A DNA stretch of 58,769 nt from Paenibacillus antri (GCF_005765165.1 NZ_VCIW01000032.1:1-58769), one strand, 5' to 3'. Numbered from the stretch's first letter, positions 47,368 to 56,680 are shown. The notes: generated by a model not told the origin, from the sequence alone. Numbers and translations are program-made.

Positions 47368-48354
47368 ATGTCGAGAGAAAAATGGCTTTGGGGACTTTGC
47401 GGCGTATTAGCCGCGCTCTCGGCCGCGCTGGCGGTGCTGCTCGCGGTATCGGGTCCGTCCGGAGGCGAAGCCGCGCCGCCGCCACCGGCCGAAGGCGTCC
47501 AGCCGGATGGACAAGGCTCGGGAACGTCGGGAGCGGGCGACGGGTCGGAGAAGCGCAAGATCGCGCAAGCCGGCTCGGTCACGTTGTACGAGGACGAATT
47601 TCTGGAGAAGCTTCGGAACGCCTTCGGAGCCGAATTCGTGCGGCATTGGTTGAAAGAAACCGTCGTCCGTCTGGAGGCGCAGTCCTTAGGCATTAGCGTA
47701 ACCCGAGGGGACATCGACGACGAGCTGAACCGAATGCAAATCGGGTACGAGAGCGAAGCGGAATTTTATCGCGTCATGAGAGAACAGCTCGGGATGTCCG
47801 AGCAGGCGCTGCGGGACGATGCGTTGTATAGACTTATGCTGGAAGGGGTCGCGACGGCCCGCATCCAAGTGACCGAAGCGGACGTGGAGGCGTATATCGA
47901 GGACAATCCGGAAGAATTCGCTCCGATGCACGACATTCGGTACGCGTTGATCGTCGTCGACAGCAAGGAACGCGCGAATCTCGTGCTGCAGCAGCTAGGG
48001 GAAGGGGTCGCGTTCGATCTGCTGGCGAAGGACGTCTCGCTCGACGAGACGACGGCGGCCGCGGGGGGCGATTCGGGTTGGGTGTCCGCGGACGACCCGT
48101 TCATCCCGCTGGAGGCGGCCGAAGCGCTCGGCGAGATGAGCGTCGGCGACGTCAGCCCGCCCCTGCGGCTGGACGACGACCGTTGGATGATCGTCACGCT
48201 GCTCGGCCGCCGGACGATCGATCCGTTGGACGATTCGAACGTGCGGGAAGAGCTGAAGCGCGAGCTCGCATTGGCGCAAGCGCCGTCGTTATTCGATGTC
48301 GAAGCGATGCTGCTCGAGAAGTACAATGCAGTTGACTTTCTCGATGGCGATTGA
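47368..48354 (+). CDS. PrsA/SurA-like peptidyl-prolyl cis-trans isomerase (YacD-like)
   Basis: 328 residues. One N-terminal membrane segment (LWGLCGVLAALSAALAVLLAV, about 5-25) has no clear lipobox Cys, so it is probably a signal anchor rather than a lipoprotein. A Pro/Gly-rich linker, a SurA-type helical chaperone region, and a parvulin-like domain follow (DIRYALIVVDSKERANLVLQ, SLDETTAAAGGDSGWVSADD, EMSVGDVSPPL). It should assist folding outside the membrane. It occupies the yacD position between hslO and cysK. Catalytic activity as an isomerase is inferred. Confidence 0.87.
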   Translation: MSREKWLWGLCGVLAALSAALAVLLAVSGPSGGEAAPPPPAEGVQPDGQGSGTSGAGDGSEKRKIAQAGSVTLYEDEFLEKLRNAFGAEFVRHWLKETVVRLEAQSLGISVTRGDIDDELNRMQIGYESEAEFYRVMREQLGMSEQALRDDALYRLMLEGVATARIQVTEADVEAYIEDNPEEFAPMHDIRYALIVVDSKERANLVLQQLGEGVAFDLLAKDVSLDETTAAAGGDSGWVSADDPFIPLEAAEALGEMSVGDVSPPLRLDDDRWMIVTLLGRRTIDPLDDSNVREELKRELALAQAPSLFDVEAMLLEKYNAVDFLDGD

Positions 48355-48360
48355 TAAGAT
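48332..48360 (+). promoter_or_regulatory. Sigma-A promoter of cysK
   Basis: TTGACT (48332-48337), 17-base spacer, TAAGAT (48355-48360), overlapping the end of the upstream gene and giving a leader of about 75 bases. No CymR-type site is recognised with confidence. Confidence 0.55.
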
Positions 48361-48444
48361 GGAAACAAAACCGACCTAATTACTCGGGATTATCCTTCTC
48401 ACCGTAAGTCGGGCGGGTCGGATCTAAGGAGGATTCATACCATT

Positions 48445-49386
48445 ATGGCCAAATTAGTCCAGAACATCACGCAACTCATCGGAGACACGCCTCTCGTTAA
48501 GCTGAACCGAGTCGTGCCGGAAGACAGCGCTGAAATTTACGTAAAACTCGAGTACCAGAACCCGGGCGCGAGCGTGAAGGATCGGATCGCGATCAACATG
48601 ATCGAAGCGGCCGAGCGCGAAGGGCGCATCAAGCCGGGCGACACGATCGTCGAGCCGACGAGCGGCAACACGGGCATCGGTCTTGCGATGGTCGCCGCCG
48701 CGAAAGGCTACAAGGCGATCCTCGTTATGCCGGAGACGATGAGCATCGAGCGCCGCAACCTGCTTCGCGCATATGGCGCGCAGCTCGTTCTGACGCCGGG
48801 GCCGGAAGGCATGAAGGGCGCGATCAAGCGCGCGGAAGAGCTTCAAGCGGAGAACGGCTACTTCATGCCGCAGCAATTCAACAACATCAACAACGTGGAA
48901 ATCCACCGTCGCACGACGGGGCCGGAAATCGTCGAAGCGATCAAGTCGCACGACGGCCAATTGGACGCGTTCGTCGCGGGGATCGGTACGGGCGGCACGA
49001 TTACGGGCGCGGGCGAAGTGCTTCGCGAGAACTTCCCGGGCATCCAGATCGTGGCGGTCGAGCCGGCGGCTTCGCCGGTATTGTCCGGCGGCAAGCCGGG
49101 TCCGCATAAGATTCAAGGCATCGGCGCGGGCTTCGTTCCGTCGATCTTGAACACGGAAGTCTATAACGAAATCATCGCAGTGGAAAACGACGACGCCTTC
49201 GCGACCTCCCGTCGCGTAGCGAAAGAGGAAGGCATCCTCGGCGGCATCTCGTCCGGCGCGGCGATCTTCGCGGCGCTGCAAGTGGCGAAGAAGCTCGGCA
49301 AAGGCAAGCGCGTCGTCGCGATCGTGCCGAGCAACGGCGAGCGTTACCTCAGCACGCCGCTGTACAACTTCGAAGAAAACCAATAA
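48445..49386 (+). CDS. cysK: Cysteine synthase A (O-acetylserine sulfhydrylase)
   Basis: 313 residues, fold-type II PLP enzyme. [17 protein letters not shown] and [19 protein letters not shown] carry the PLP-binding Lys (about residue 46). [13 protein letters not shown] is the substrate loop, [15 protein letters not shown] the phosphate loop and [13 protein letters not shown] the C-terminal motif. It makes cysteine from O-acetylserine and sulfide. A strong terminator follows, so it is probably monocistronic. Confidence 0.96.
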   Translation: MAKLVQNITQLIGDTPLVKLNRVVPEDSAEIYVKLEYQNPGASVKDRIAINMIEAAEREGRIKPGDTIVEPTSGNTGIGLAMVAAAKGYKAILVMPETMSIERRNLLRAYGAQLVLTPGPEGMKGAIKRAEELQAENGYFMPQQFNNINNVEIHRRTTGPEIVEAIKSHDGQLDAFVAGIGTGGTITGAGEVLRENFPGIQIVAVEPAASPVLSGGKPGPHKIQGIGAGFVPSILNTEVYNEIIAVENDDAFATSRRVAKEEGILGGISSGAAIFAALQVAKKLGKGKRVVAIVPSNGERYLSTPLYNFEENQ

Positions 49387-49408
49387 TCGTTCGTGTAACG
49401 GATGGAAG

Positions 49409-49445
49409 CACCGCCGAGACCTTAGGGTCCGGCGGTGTTTTTTTG
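49409..49445 (+). terminator. Intrinsic terminator after cysK
   Basis: CACCGCC (49409-49415) pairs with GGCGGTG (49431-49437), followed by seven T. Confidence 0.9.
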
Positions 49446-49545
49446 TGTTTACTGGTAAGTAGGAGGTGTCAGTTTTTTCGTATCGTCGATTTTTATCTAA
49501 TTTAGAAATTTATCTACGATGGCAAAAAAGAGGAGGTCTTCCCCC

Positions 49546-50010
49546 TTGGACAAACGAAGCATCGTTCGATTCCATCAGGCGTTAGGCGACGACGTTCGTC
49601 TCGAAATCCTCAGTCTTCTGCGCAAAGAGGCGCGTACCGGGTCGGAGTTGGCGCGAATTCAGGGGCTGTCCCATGCGACGATATCGTATCATCTGGATCT
49701 ACTGGGAGAGGCTAAATTATTACATTACCAACGTTGGGGGAGGGCAGTATCTTATCGGTTGGCGTCCGCCGTTCTGGAGTCGAAAGGAGGGGAGTCGGTT
49801 CGATGGTTGGCGGAGGGGGAGGTCTTTTCTGCAGAACATTTATTTACGGGAGAGGGGCGACTGCAACGTTGGCCTATGAAACGATCGGAGCAATACGAGA
49901 CGTTGAAGAAGATCGTCGGTCGATTGGATGCGGATACGTTCTATCCGAGCGAAGCGATGAGCGCCTTCATGCGGGACGTCTTCGAGGAGGACCCTTGGAC
50001 GTTGATCTGA
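49546..50010 (+). CDS. ArsR-like winged-helix transcriptional regulator
   Basis: About 154 residues. Residues 6-70 form an ArsR-type winged helix (FHQALGDDVRLEILSLLRKE, GSELARIQGLSHATISYHLD, LLHYQRWGRAVSYRL). The C-terminal half (about 75-154) is not recognised and has no obvious metal-binding Cys cluster, so a metal sensor role is not supported. TTG at 49546 is preferred because AAGAGGAGGTC lies just upstream; the ATG at 49519 has no ribosome site. It is an insertion relative to B. subtilis between cysK and pabB. Base use (fewer GC third positions, e.g. TTACATTACC) looks slightly different from its neighbours. The target is unknown. Confidence 0.75.
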   Translation: MDKRSIVRFHQALGDDVRLEILSLLRKEARTGSELARIQGLSHATISYHLDLLGEAKLLHYQRWGRAVSYRLASAVLESKGGESVRWLAEGEVFSAEHLFTGEGRLQRWPMKRSEQYETLKKIVGRLDADTFYPSEAMSAFMRDVFEEDPWTLI

Positions 50011-50016
50011 GCCGGA

Positions 50017-50094
50017 ATGGAGCATTGGATGATCGTGCGCGTTCCGGGCGGGTATTTGGTGCAAGCGGAGGAATGCTGGCGCAAGCGACCGTGA
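50017..50094 (+). CDS. Possible 25-residue small ORF between the ArsR-like gene and pabB
   Basis: In the same frame as the ArsR-like gene, six bases after its TGA stop, ATG at 50017 opens 25 codons (MEHWMIVRVPGGYLVQAEEC, then WRKRP) ending in TGA. The residue composition looks protein-like (two Trp, PGGYLVQAE), but there is no good ribosome site. It could be a small protein, the lost C terminus of the regulator beyond a newly acquired stop, or chance. Confidence 0.3.
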   Translation: MEHWMIVRVPGGYLVQAEECWRKRP

Positions 50095-50157
50095 ATTTCA
50101 TCGCGAAATGCAGTATACTGAGGCAATAGTTTTCGAAGAACGGCGGTCGAGGGACGC

Positions 50158-51669
50158 ATGATCACATACGGACAATGGGTGGATTGGAACGAGCGCTACA
50201 ATTGTTTTCCATACATAGAGGTTTATGATTTCGCGGCGGAGCGCGTACGGAACTGGGAGCGATTGTGGGAGGAAGCGGGAGAAGCCGCGGTCGTGCTGGA
50301 GAGCGGGAAAGCCGGACGGTATACGTTCGTCGGCGCGGAGCCTGCGGAGTGGGTGTCGGGCGGGCTGACCGAGGCGGTTCGGCGTAAGGCGGGCGGCGGC
50401 AATCAAGCGGACGGCGAGAGGTTGGTCGGGCCGCCGCTGCAGGTATTGCGGCAATGGATGGCCGAGTTCGCCTCGCCGCCGGTGCCTCGCGCGCCCAAGT
50501 TTACCGGCGGCATCGTCGGTTACCTGGCGTACGACGTCGTTCGAACGATCGAGCGTCTGCCGAGCGACGCGGCGGCGGACTCGCCCGTACCGGACTACTT
50601 CTTTATGCGGTTGGAGAAGCTATGGATCATCGACCATGTCGACCAACGGCTCTATTGCGCGGCGTATCGGACTCGCCCCATGGGCGAGCGGTGGGACGGA
50701 GAGGCGCTTCGCGCGCGCTATGAAGAGGCGCGGGCGGCCGTCGCCGAGATGAAGCGGGCGTGGGACCGATGGACGCAGGCGGAAGCGCCGGCGCTGGATA
50801 TCCCCGAGGCGCTCGACATCGACGTCGAACGGATGGCGGACGTCCGGCTCAGCTTGCCGAAGGAGCGGTATATGAACGCGGTCGAGCGGATTCGCGAATA
50901 TATCGCGAGCGGCGACGTGTTCCAGGTCAATATCAGCGTCCGGCAATCGAAGCCGCTGCGCGCGTCCCCGGAGCGGGTGTTCGAAGCGCTGCGGCGTCTC
51001 AACCCGTCGCCTTATATGGCGTTCCTGCGCCTCCCCGGCGGCGAACGCATCGTCTCCGGCTCGCCGGAGCTGCTCGTGCGTCTCGAGCATGGCCGCCTCT
51101 CGACGCGGCCGATCGCCGGCACGCGTCCGAGGGGGCGGGACGTCGGCGAGGACGGAGCGCTCCGCGAGGAGTTGCTGCTCAGCGAGAAGGAGCGCGCGGA
51201 GCATATTATGCTCGTCGACCTGGAACGGAACGACCTCGGGAAAATTTCGACGTTCGGCACGGTTCGCGTCAAGGAACTGATGGCCGTCGAGCACTATTCC
51301 CACGTCATGCATATCGTGTCGGAGGTCGAAGGCGAGCTGGCCGACGGCAGGGACGCGTTCGACTGCATCGCGGCGGTCTTCCCCGGAGGGACGATTACCG
51401 GCGCGCCGAAGGTTCGCACGATGGAGATCATCGAAGAGTTAGAGCCTGTCCGACGCGGCGTCTATACCGGCGCGATCGGATGGATTGACTATAACGGCAA
51501 TATGGAATTAAATATTACTATACGCACGCTGGTGTACAACGACGGAACGGCTCACGTGCAATCGGGGGCCGGGATCGTGATCGATTCCGTTCCGGAGAAG
51601 GAATTCGCGGAATCGTTAAACAAGGCGAAGGCGTTGTGGAAAGCGGTAGAAATCAGCGAACGCGCGTGA
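50158..51669 (+). CDS. pabB: Aminodeoxychorismate synthase component I
   Basis: 503 residues, chorismate-utilising fold. The N-terminal region resembles the TrpE/PabB lid (ESGKAGRYTFVGAEP, FTGGIVGYLAYDVVR). The C-terminal catalytic domain has IASGDVFQVNISVRQ, RIVSGSPELLVR, TRPIAGTRPRG, LVDLERNDLGKI, VFPGGTITGAPKVRTMEII and QSGAGIVIDS. It aminates chorismate to ADC for p-aminobenzoate; the position before pabA-pabC-folP supports PabB over TrpE. It heads the folate operon. Confidence 0.93.
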   Translation: MITYGQWVDWNERYNCFPYIEVYDFAAERVRNWERLWEEAGEAAVVLESGKAGRYTFVGAEPAEWVSGGLTEAVRRKAGGGNQADGERLVGPPLQVLRQWMAEFASPPVPRAPKFTGGIVGYLAYDVVRTIERLPSDAAADSPVPDYFFMRLEKLWIIDHVDQRLYCAAYRTRPMGERWDGEALRARYEEARAAVAEMKRAWDRWTQAEAPALDIPEALDIDVERMADVRLSLPKERYMNAVERIREYIASGDVFQVNISVRQSKPLRASPERVFEALRRLNPSPYMAFLRLPGGERIVSGSPELLVRLEHGRLSTRPIAGTRPRGRDVGEDGALREELLLSEKERAEHIMLVDLERNDLGKISTFGTVRVKELMAVEHYSHVMHIVSEVEGELADGRDAFDCIAAVFPGGTITGAPKVRTMEIIEELEPVRRGVYTGAIGWIDYNGNMELNITIRTLVYNDGTAHVQSGAGIVIDSVPEKEFAESLNKAKALWKAVEISERA

Positions 51670-51705
51670 CGAGCGGAGCGGAGCAGAGGAGAGGGAGGCG
51701 TTACT

Positions 51706-52287
51706 ATGATTTTGGTCATCGATAATTACGACTCTTTTACGTACAACCTGGTACAGTATCTCGGGGAGCTTGGCGAGGAGGTCGTCGTGAAGCGGAACGA
51801 CGAGATCGATCTCGACGGCATCGCCGCGATGCGGCCCGATCATATTTTGATTTCGCCGGGGCCATGCACGCCGAACGAGGCGGGCGTGTCGCTCGGCGTC
51901 ATCGAACGGTTTAAGGGAGAAATCCCGATCTTGGGCGTCTGTCTCGGACATCAGGCGATCGGACAAGCGTTCGGCGGCGACGTCGTGCGAGCCGAGCGGC
52001 TGATGCACGGCAAGACGTCGCCGATCGAACACGACGGCCGCACGATGTTCGAAGGGCTGCCGAATCCGTTCACGGCGACGCGCTACCATTCGCTTATCGT
52101 GAAGCGGGAGACGCTGCCGGACGTATTGGAAATTTCCGCGCAGACGGCGGAAGGCGAAATTATGGGCCTTCGGCATAAGCAGTATCCGATCGAAGGGGTG
52201 CAGTTCCACCCGGAATCGATCATCACGGAGCATGGCCTTACGATGCTTCGCAACTTCCTCGACCGGACGCGGCGGGCGAACGCATGA
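51706..52287 (+). CDS. pabA: Aminodeoxychorismate/anthranilate synthase glutamine amidotransferase
   Basis: 193 residues, class I glutaminase. [32 protein letters not shown], and the catalytic Cys in [15 protein letters not shown] (about residue 79). The His-Glu pair lies in GVQFHPESI near 169-173. In B. subtilis the same subunit serves both PabB and TrpE (amphibolic). It overlaps pabC by four bases. Confidence 0.94.
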   Translation: MILVIDNYDSFTYNLVQYLGELGEEVVVKRNDEIDLDGIAAMRPDHILISPGPCTPNEAGVSLGVIERFKGEIPILGVCLGHQAIGQAFGGDVVRAERLMHGKTSPIEHDGRTMFEGLPNPFTATRYHSLIVKRETLPDVLEISAQTAEGEIMGLRHKQYPIEGVQFHPESIITEHGLTMLRNFLDRTRRANA

Positions 52288-53177
52288 AGCTGTGGTGGAA
52301 CGGAACGATAATCGACGAGACCGAAGCCGTGATCCCGATAACCGATCACGGCTTTCTCTACGGGATGGGGCTGTTCGAGACGTTCCGCACGTACGGCGGC
52401 AAGCCGTTCCTCCTCGACCGGCACGTGGAACGGCTGCGGGCCGGCTGCGAGGAGCTGCGGATCTCTTACGAGCCGGACGCCTCCGAGATCGGAACGGCGA
52501 TCGCGGAAGCGCTTCGGGCGAACGGCTTGACGGACGGGTACGTCCGCTGGTCCGTCTCCGCCGGAGCGGCGCCGCTCGGGCTGCCGAGCCCCGCCGGTTA
52601 CGGGGCGCCGAACGTCGCCGTTATGGCGAAGTCGCTCGGGACGGGCGCGCCGGCGCCGAAAGAGCTGCATGTGCTTAGGCTGCCGCGGAACGGGCCGGAG
52701 GGCGGCGTCGTTCGGCGGAAGTCTTTTCATTATATGAACAATGTGTTGGGGAAATGGGAGCTCGCGGAGCGAACGGCGTCCCCGTCGGCGGAAGGGTTGT
52801 TCGTCGACGCGCAAGGCTTCCTCGCGGAAGGCATCGTCAGCAACGTCTTCTGGGTCGCGGACGGGGCGCTTTACACGCCGTCGCTCGATACGGGCTGCCT
52901 GCCGGGCATCACGCGCGACGTCGTGCTCGAGCTGGCGCGGGAAGCCGGCCTCCCCGTCGTCGAAGGACGGTTCGCTTGGGAGACGCTGCTTGCGGCCGAC
53001 GAAGCGTTCGTCACGAACTCCGTGCAGGAGCTTACGCCGGTCGGCGTTTTGTACGATACGGCCGGGTCGGAACGGAAGCGGTGGGCGCCGGAAGCGGGAC
53101 CGGTAACGGAGCGGCTCCGGCAGTCGTACCGCAAGCTTACGGGAATCGAGGGATCGCATACCGATGACCATTCATAA
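52284..53177 (+). CDS. pabC: 4-amino-4-deoxychorismate lyase
   Basis: 297 residues, fold-type IV PLP enzyme. [20 protein letters not shown] is the typical start, the PLP Lys is in [14 protein letters not shown] (about 143), and [13 protein letters not shown] and [20 protein letters not shown] complete the family pattern. It releases pyruvate from ADC to give p-aminobenzoate. The end overlaps the folP start by 14 bases. Confidence 0.94.
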   Translation: MKLWWNGTIIDETEAVIPITDHGFLYGMGLFETFRTYGGKPFLLDRHVERLRAGCEELRISYEPDASEIGTAIAEALRANGLTDGYVRWSVSAGAAPLGLPSPAGYGAPNVAVMAKSLGTGAPAPKELHVLRLPRNGPEGGVVRRKSFHYMNNVLGKWELAERTASPSAEGLFVDAQGFLAEGIVSNVFWVADGALYTPSLDTGCLPGITRDVVLELAREAGLPVVEGRFAWETLLAADEAFVTNSVQELTPVGVLYDTAGSERKRWAPEAGPVTERLRQSYRKLTGIEGSHTDDHS

Positions 53178-53979
53178 AGATCTTGGGCGTCGCACGCTTA
53201 TCATGGGCATTCTGAACGTCACGCCCGATTCGTTCTCGGACGGGGGCAAATACACGACCGTCGAGCGGGCGGTCGAGCACGCGCGGCGGTTGATCGCCGA
53301 AGGCGCCGACATTCTGGACGTCGGGGGAGAATCGACTCGACCGGGATACGTTCCGGTTACCGACGAAGAAGAGATCGCGCGGGTCGTTCCCGTGCTGGAG
53401 GCGCTGCGCCGAGACGGCATCGACGTTCCGATCTCGATCGATACGTATAAGAGCGCCGTCGCGGAAGCCGCGCTTGCGGCGGGGGCCACGATCGTTAACG
53501 ACATCTGGGGCGGCAAGAAAGATCCTCGGCTGCTGGAAGCGGCCGCGAGGCGCAACGCGCCGGTCGTCCTCACGCATAACCGAGACGATATGAATTACGG
53601 CCCCGACTTCGTCGTCGACGTATATAACGATTTAAGCGAGTGCGTCTGGGTCGCGAAGGCGGCGGGCATCCCGGACGATCGTATTATTCTGGACCCCGGG
53701 ATCGGCTTCGCGAAAACCCGTCGGCATAATCTTGAGCTGTTGAACCGATTGGAAGCGGTCGCGTCGCTCGGTTTTCCCGTCTTGCTCGGGACGTCGCGCA
53801 AGCGATTCATCCGCGACATTCTGGACGCGGGGCCGGAGGACGTCGTCGAAGGCACGATCGCGACGACGGCGCTCGGCGTACAAAAGGGCGTCTCGATCGT
53901 GCGCGTGCACGACGTCGGAGCGAACGCCAAGGCGGCGCGAATGGCGGACGCGATCGTGCGAAGCGGCGAAGAGCTGTAA
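53164..53979 (+). CDS. folP: Dihydropteroate synthase
   Basis: 271 residues, TIM barrel. IMGILNVTPDSFSDGGKYTT, DILDVGGESTRPGYVPVTDEEE, ISIDTYKSAVAEAAL, INDIWG-type VNDIWGGK, LDPGIGFAKTRRHNLELL and GTSRKRFIRDIL are present. It joins p-aminobenzoate to the pterin pyrophosphate and is the sulfonamide target. The start at 53164 lies inside the pabC end, indicating tight coupling. Confidence 0.96.
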   Translation: MTIHKDLGRRTLIMGILNVTPDSFSDGGKYTTVERAVEHARRLIAEGADILDVGGESTRPGYVPVTDEEEIARVVPVLEALRRDGIDVPISIDTYKSAVAEAALAAGATIVNDIWGGKKDPRLLEAAARRNAPVVLTHNRDDMNYGPDFVVDVYNDLSECVWVAKAAGIPDDRIILDPGIGFAKTRRHNLELLNRLEAVASLGFPVLLGTSRKRFIRDILDAGPEDVVEGTIATTALGVQKGVSIVRVHDVGANAKAARMADAIVRSGEEL

Positions 53980-54000
53980 CCGATAAAAGGGGGAAGCAAG

Positions 54001-54372
54001 ATGGACACGATAAAGCTGGAGCGAATTCAGCTATACGGCAGGCACGGCGTGTTCGCGGAGGAAAACCGGCTCGGCCAGCGTTTCTACGTCAGCTTGGAGC
54101 TGAAGCTCGACCTCTCGAAGGCCGGGGAGACCGACGACTTGGAGCACACCGTCAATTACGCGGAAGTATACGGCCTAGCGAAGGACGTCGTGGAAGGCGA
54201 AACATTCAAATTAATTGAAGCGCTGGCAGAGACGCTCGCTTCCCGCATTCTTGACGCGTATGCTAAAATACATGAGGTAACGGTTCGCGTTATCAAGCCG
54301 CACCCGCCGTTCGACATCGTGTTCGACGGCGTAACGGTCGAGTTGACGCGCCGCCGGAAGGCGGCGTCATGA
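54001..54372 (+). CDS. folB: Dihydroneopterin aldolase
   Basis: 123 residues: RIQLYGRHGVFAEENRLGQRFYVSLELKL holds the catalytic Tyr/Lys-type surroundings, with TVNYAEVYGLAKDVVEGETFKLIEALAETLA and a VIKPHPPFDIVFDGVTVEL end. It cleaves dihydroneopterin to 6-hydroxymethyl-dihydropterin. AAGGGGGAAGCAAG is the ribosome site; it overlaps folK by four bases. Confidence 0.94.
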   Translation: MDTIKLERIQLYGRHGVFAEENRLGQRFYVSLELKLDLSKAGETDDLEHTVNYAEVYGLAKDVVEGETFKLIEALAETLASRILDAYAKIHEVTVRVIKPHPPFDIVFDGVTVELTRRRKAAS

Positions 54373-54881
54373 GCGTCGCTTATTTGGGCTTAGGCTCCAA
54401 TATCGGGGATCGGGACGTCATGCTGGCGCAAGCGATCAAGCGATTGAACGGCCATCCTTCGGTACGGGTGACCGACGTCTCGCCGCTGTACGAGACCGAT
54501 CCCGTCGGATACGAGGATCAGCCTCCTTTTCTCAACATGGCTTGCCGTATCGAAACTTCGCTCGCTCCGGAAGCGTTGCTCGCGGCGACGCTTACGATCG
54601 AACGGGAGCTGGGCAGAGAACGCACCGTTCGCTGGGGACCGCGGACGATCGATATCGATCTGTTGCTGTACGATAATACGACGCTGAACACGAAGGACCT
54701 GACCGTCCCGCATCCACGCTTGATGGAGCGGGCGTTCGTATTGGTGCCCCTTCTGGATATACTGGATAACAATGAGCGCGACTGGCTGCCAGGGCCCGCC
54801 GAGGGATCGGTCGACGCTGCGGGAGTGAGAAGATGGACCAGCAACAATTGGCCGGTAGAATTCGGGCATTCCGAAAGCTGA
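54369..54881 (+). CDS. folK: 2-amino-4-hydroxy-6-hydroxymethyldihydropteridine pyrophosphokinase
   Basis: 170 residues. AYLGLGSNIGDRDVMLAQAI, SPLYETDPVGYEDQPPFLNM, and the Mg-binding VRWGPRTIDIDLLLYDN followed by VPHPRLMERAFVLVPLLDI are clear. It transfers pyrophosphate from ATP to the pterin, preparing it for FolP. Its last 49 bases overlap the next gene. Confidence 0.95.
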   Translation: MSVAYLGLGSNIGDRDVMLAQAIKRLNGHPSVRVTDVSPLYETDPVGYEDQPPFLNMACRIETSLAPEALLAATLTIERELGRERTVRWGPRTIDIDLLLYDNTTLNTKDLTVPHPRLMERAFVLVPLLDILDNNERDWLPGPAEGSVDAAGVRRWTSNNWPVEFGHSES

Positions 54882-55048
54882 AGGGATATACGCAGAACGA
54901 ATTGTCGGAGAAGCTCGGCGTCTCGGTCGCGGTGCTCGGAGCGGTGGAGCGCGGCACGCGCAAGGCCGAACCGAGATTGCTGCGCGAGATCGCCGATGCG
55001 CTCGGCATCGATAAAGAAGAATTGAACGGAACCGAAGGAGGGAATTGA
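54833..55048 (+). CDS. yazB: XRE-family helix-turn-helix protein (YazB)
   Basis: 71 residues. A Cro/C1-type HTH fills residues 6-60 (IRAFRKLKGYTQNELSEKLG, VSVAVLGAVERGTRKAEPRL). It has no other domain. It matches YazB, which lies between folK and dusB in B. subtilis; its target is not known. ATG at 54833 follows GGGAGTGAGAAG and lies 49 bases inside folK, so translation probably depends on ribosomes from folK. Confidence 0.88.
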   Translation: MDQQQLAGRIRAFRKLKGYTQNELSEKLGVSVAVLGAVERGTRKAEPRLLREIADALGIDKEELNGTEGGN

Positions 55049-55052
55049 GAAA

Positions 55053-56069
55053 ATGACGAAGACGTTAAAAATCGGCAACGTCGAAACGAAAAACAACGTC
55101 GTGCTCGCGCCGATGGCCGGCGTGTGCAACCCGGCGTTCCGCTTGATCGCGAAGGAGTTCGGCACCGGCCTCGTCTGCGCCGAGATGGTCAGCGACAAGG
55201 CGATCCTGCACGGCAACGCGCGCACGATGGAGATGCTGTTCGTGGACGAGCGCGAGAAGCCACTCAGTCTGCAAATTTTCGGCGGGGATCGGAACTCGCT
55301 CGTGGCGGCTGCGAAGCACGTCGACAAGCACACGAACGCCGACATTATCGACATCAACATGGGCTGCCCGGTCCCGAAGGTCGTCAGCTGCGATGCGGGC
55401 GCTCGTTGGCTGCTCGATCCGAATAAAATTTACGAGATGGTCTCCTCCGTCGTCGACGCGGTCGAGAAGCCGGTCACGGTGAAAATGCGAATCGGCTGGG
55501 ACCATGAGCATATTTACGCCGTCCAAAACGCGCAAGCGGTAGAGCGGGCCGGCGGGAAAGCGGTGGCCGTGCACGGTCGTACGCGGGAACAGCTTTACAC
55601 CGGCAAGGCGGATTGGGACATGATCCGTCAGGTGAAGGAAGCCGTGAACATTCCGGTCATCGGCAACGGGGACGTCGCGACGCCGGAAGACGCGAAGCGG
55701 ATGCTCGACACGACGGGCTGCGACGGCGTTATGATCGGCCGAGGCGCGCTGGGCAACCCATGGATGCTGTACCGCACGGTCGAATATTTAACGAAAGGCG
55801 AGCTCCCGGCGGAGCCGGACGCGGCGGAGAAGATGCGCATCGCCATGCTTCATCTCGATCGTCTGATCGCGTTGAAGGGCGAGGCGGTCGCCGTGAAGGA
55901 CATGCGCAAGCACTTCGCTTGGTATCTCAAAGGGCTGCGCGGCGCGGCGGAAGTGAAAAACCGGATCATGGAAGTGACCACGAGAGACCAAGTCGTCTCG
56001 ATTTTGGACGATTACGTCGCGGCGCTCGAGAGCGGGATGTTGGAGCCTGGCGCGCTTTCCGTTGTTTGA
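55053..56069 (+). CDS. dusB: tRNA-dihydrouridine synthase
   Basis: 338 residues, FMN-dependent TIM barrel. APMAGVCNPAFRLIAKEFG, LQIFGGDRNSLVAAAK, DINMGCPVPKVVSCDAGARWL (catalytic Cys in the MGCPxPK-type loop), TVKMRIGWD, VAVHGRTREQLYTGKADWD and VIGNGDVATPEDA are present. It reduces uridine to dihydrouridine in tRNA D-loops. GGAGGGAATTGAGAAA is the ribosome site. It starts five bases after yazB. Confidence 0.94.
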   Translation: MTKTLKIGNVETKNNVVLAPMAGVCNPAFRLIAKEFGTGLVCAEMVSDKAILHGNARTMEMLFVDEREKPLSLQIFGGDRNSLVAAAKHVDKHTNADIIDINMGCPVPKVVSCDAGARWLLDPNKIYEMVSSVVDAVEKPVTVKMRIGWDHEHIYAVQNAQAVERAGGKAVAVHGRTREQLYTGKADWDMIRQVKEAVNIPVIGNGDVATPEDAKRMLDTTGCDGVMIGRGALGNPWMLYRTVEYLTKGELPAEPDAAEKMRIAMLHLDRLIALKGEAVAVKDMRKHFAWYLKGLRGAAEVKNRIMEVTTRDQVVSILDDYVAALESGMLEPGALSVV

Positions 56070-56094
56070 CATTTGCTCCCCCTTGAAATATAAT
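56066..56094 (+). promoter_or_regulatory. Consensus sigma-A promoter of greA
   Basis: TTGACA (56066-56071), 17-base spacer, TATAAT (56089-56094): both hexamers are perfect. The -35 overlaps the dusB stop codon. The leader is about 100 bases. Confidence 0.85.
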
Positions 56095-56200
56095 CGTCAA
56101 TAATTTAAGGCCTGCTTGTGTTGATTCGGCCCCGCTGTTCATATAGTAATCACAAGTCGGAATACCGAACCAAATTTTCAGACGACGGGAGCTACTTAAA

Positions 56201-56680
56201 ATGACGGAGAAAGAGGTCATTTTAACCCAAGAAGGGTTGAAAAAGTTAGAGGAAGAGCTGGAGCACCTCAAATCGGTCAAGCGCCGCGAAGTCGCCGAAC
56301 GGATCAAGGTCGCGATCGGATACGGCGATATCAGCGAGAATTCCGAATACGAAGACGCTAAGAACGAACAAGCCTTCATCGAAGGCCGAATCATCACCCT
56401 CGAGAAGATGCTTCGGAACGCGCGGATCATCAACGACGACGAAGTCGACACGAACACGGTGAGCGTAGGGTCGATCGTCATCTTGGAAGATCTCGAGTTT
56501 AAAGATACGGTCGAGTATTCGATCGTAGGCAGCGCCGAGTCCGATCCGCTGCAGAACAAGATTTCGAACGAGAGCCCGGTAGGCAAGGCGATCCTTGGCA
56601 AATCGAAGGGCTCGATCGTCGACGTGAACGTGCCCGCCGGCGTCATTCAGTATAAAATCATCGATATTAAGAAGAAGTAA
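56201..56680 (+). CDS. greA: Transcript cleavage factor GreA
   Basis: 159 residues. An N-terminal coiled coil ([40 protein letters not shown]) carries the conserved acidic tip [15 protein letters not shown], and the C-terminal FKBP-like domain has [11 protein letters not shown] and [18 protein letters not shown]. It rescues backtracked RNA polymerase by stimulating RNA cleavage. It lies between dusB and lysS and is driven by a consensus promoter. Confidence 0.96.
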   Translation: MTEKEVILTQEGLKKLEEELEHLKSVKRREVAERIKVAIGYGDISENSEYEDAKNEQAFIEGRIITLEKMLRNARIINDDEVDTNTVSVGSIVILEDLEFKDTVEYSIVGSAESDPLQNKISNESPVGKAILGKSKGSIVDVNVPAGVIQYKIIDIKKK

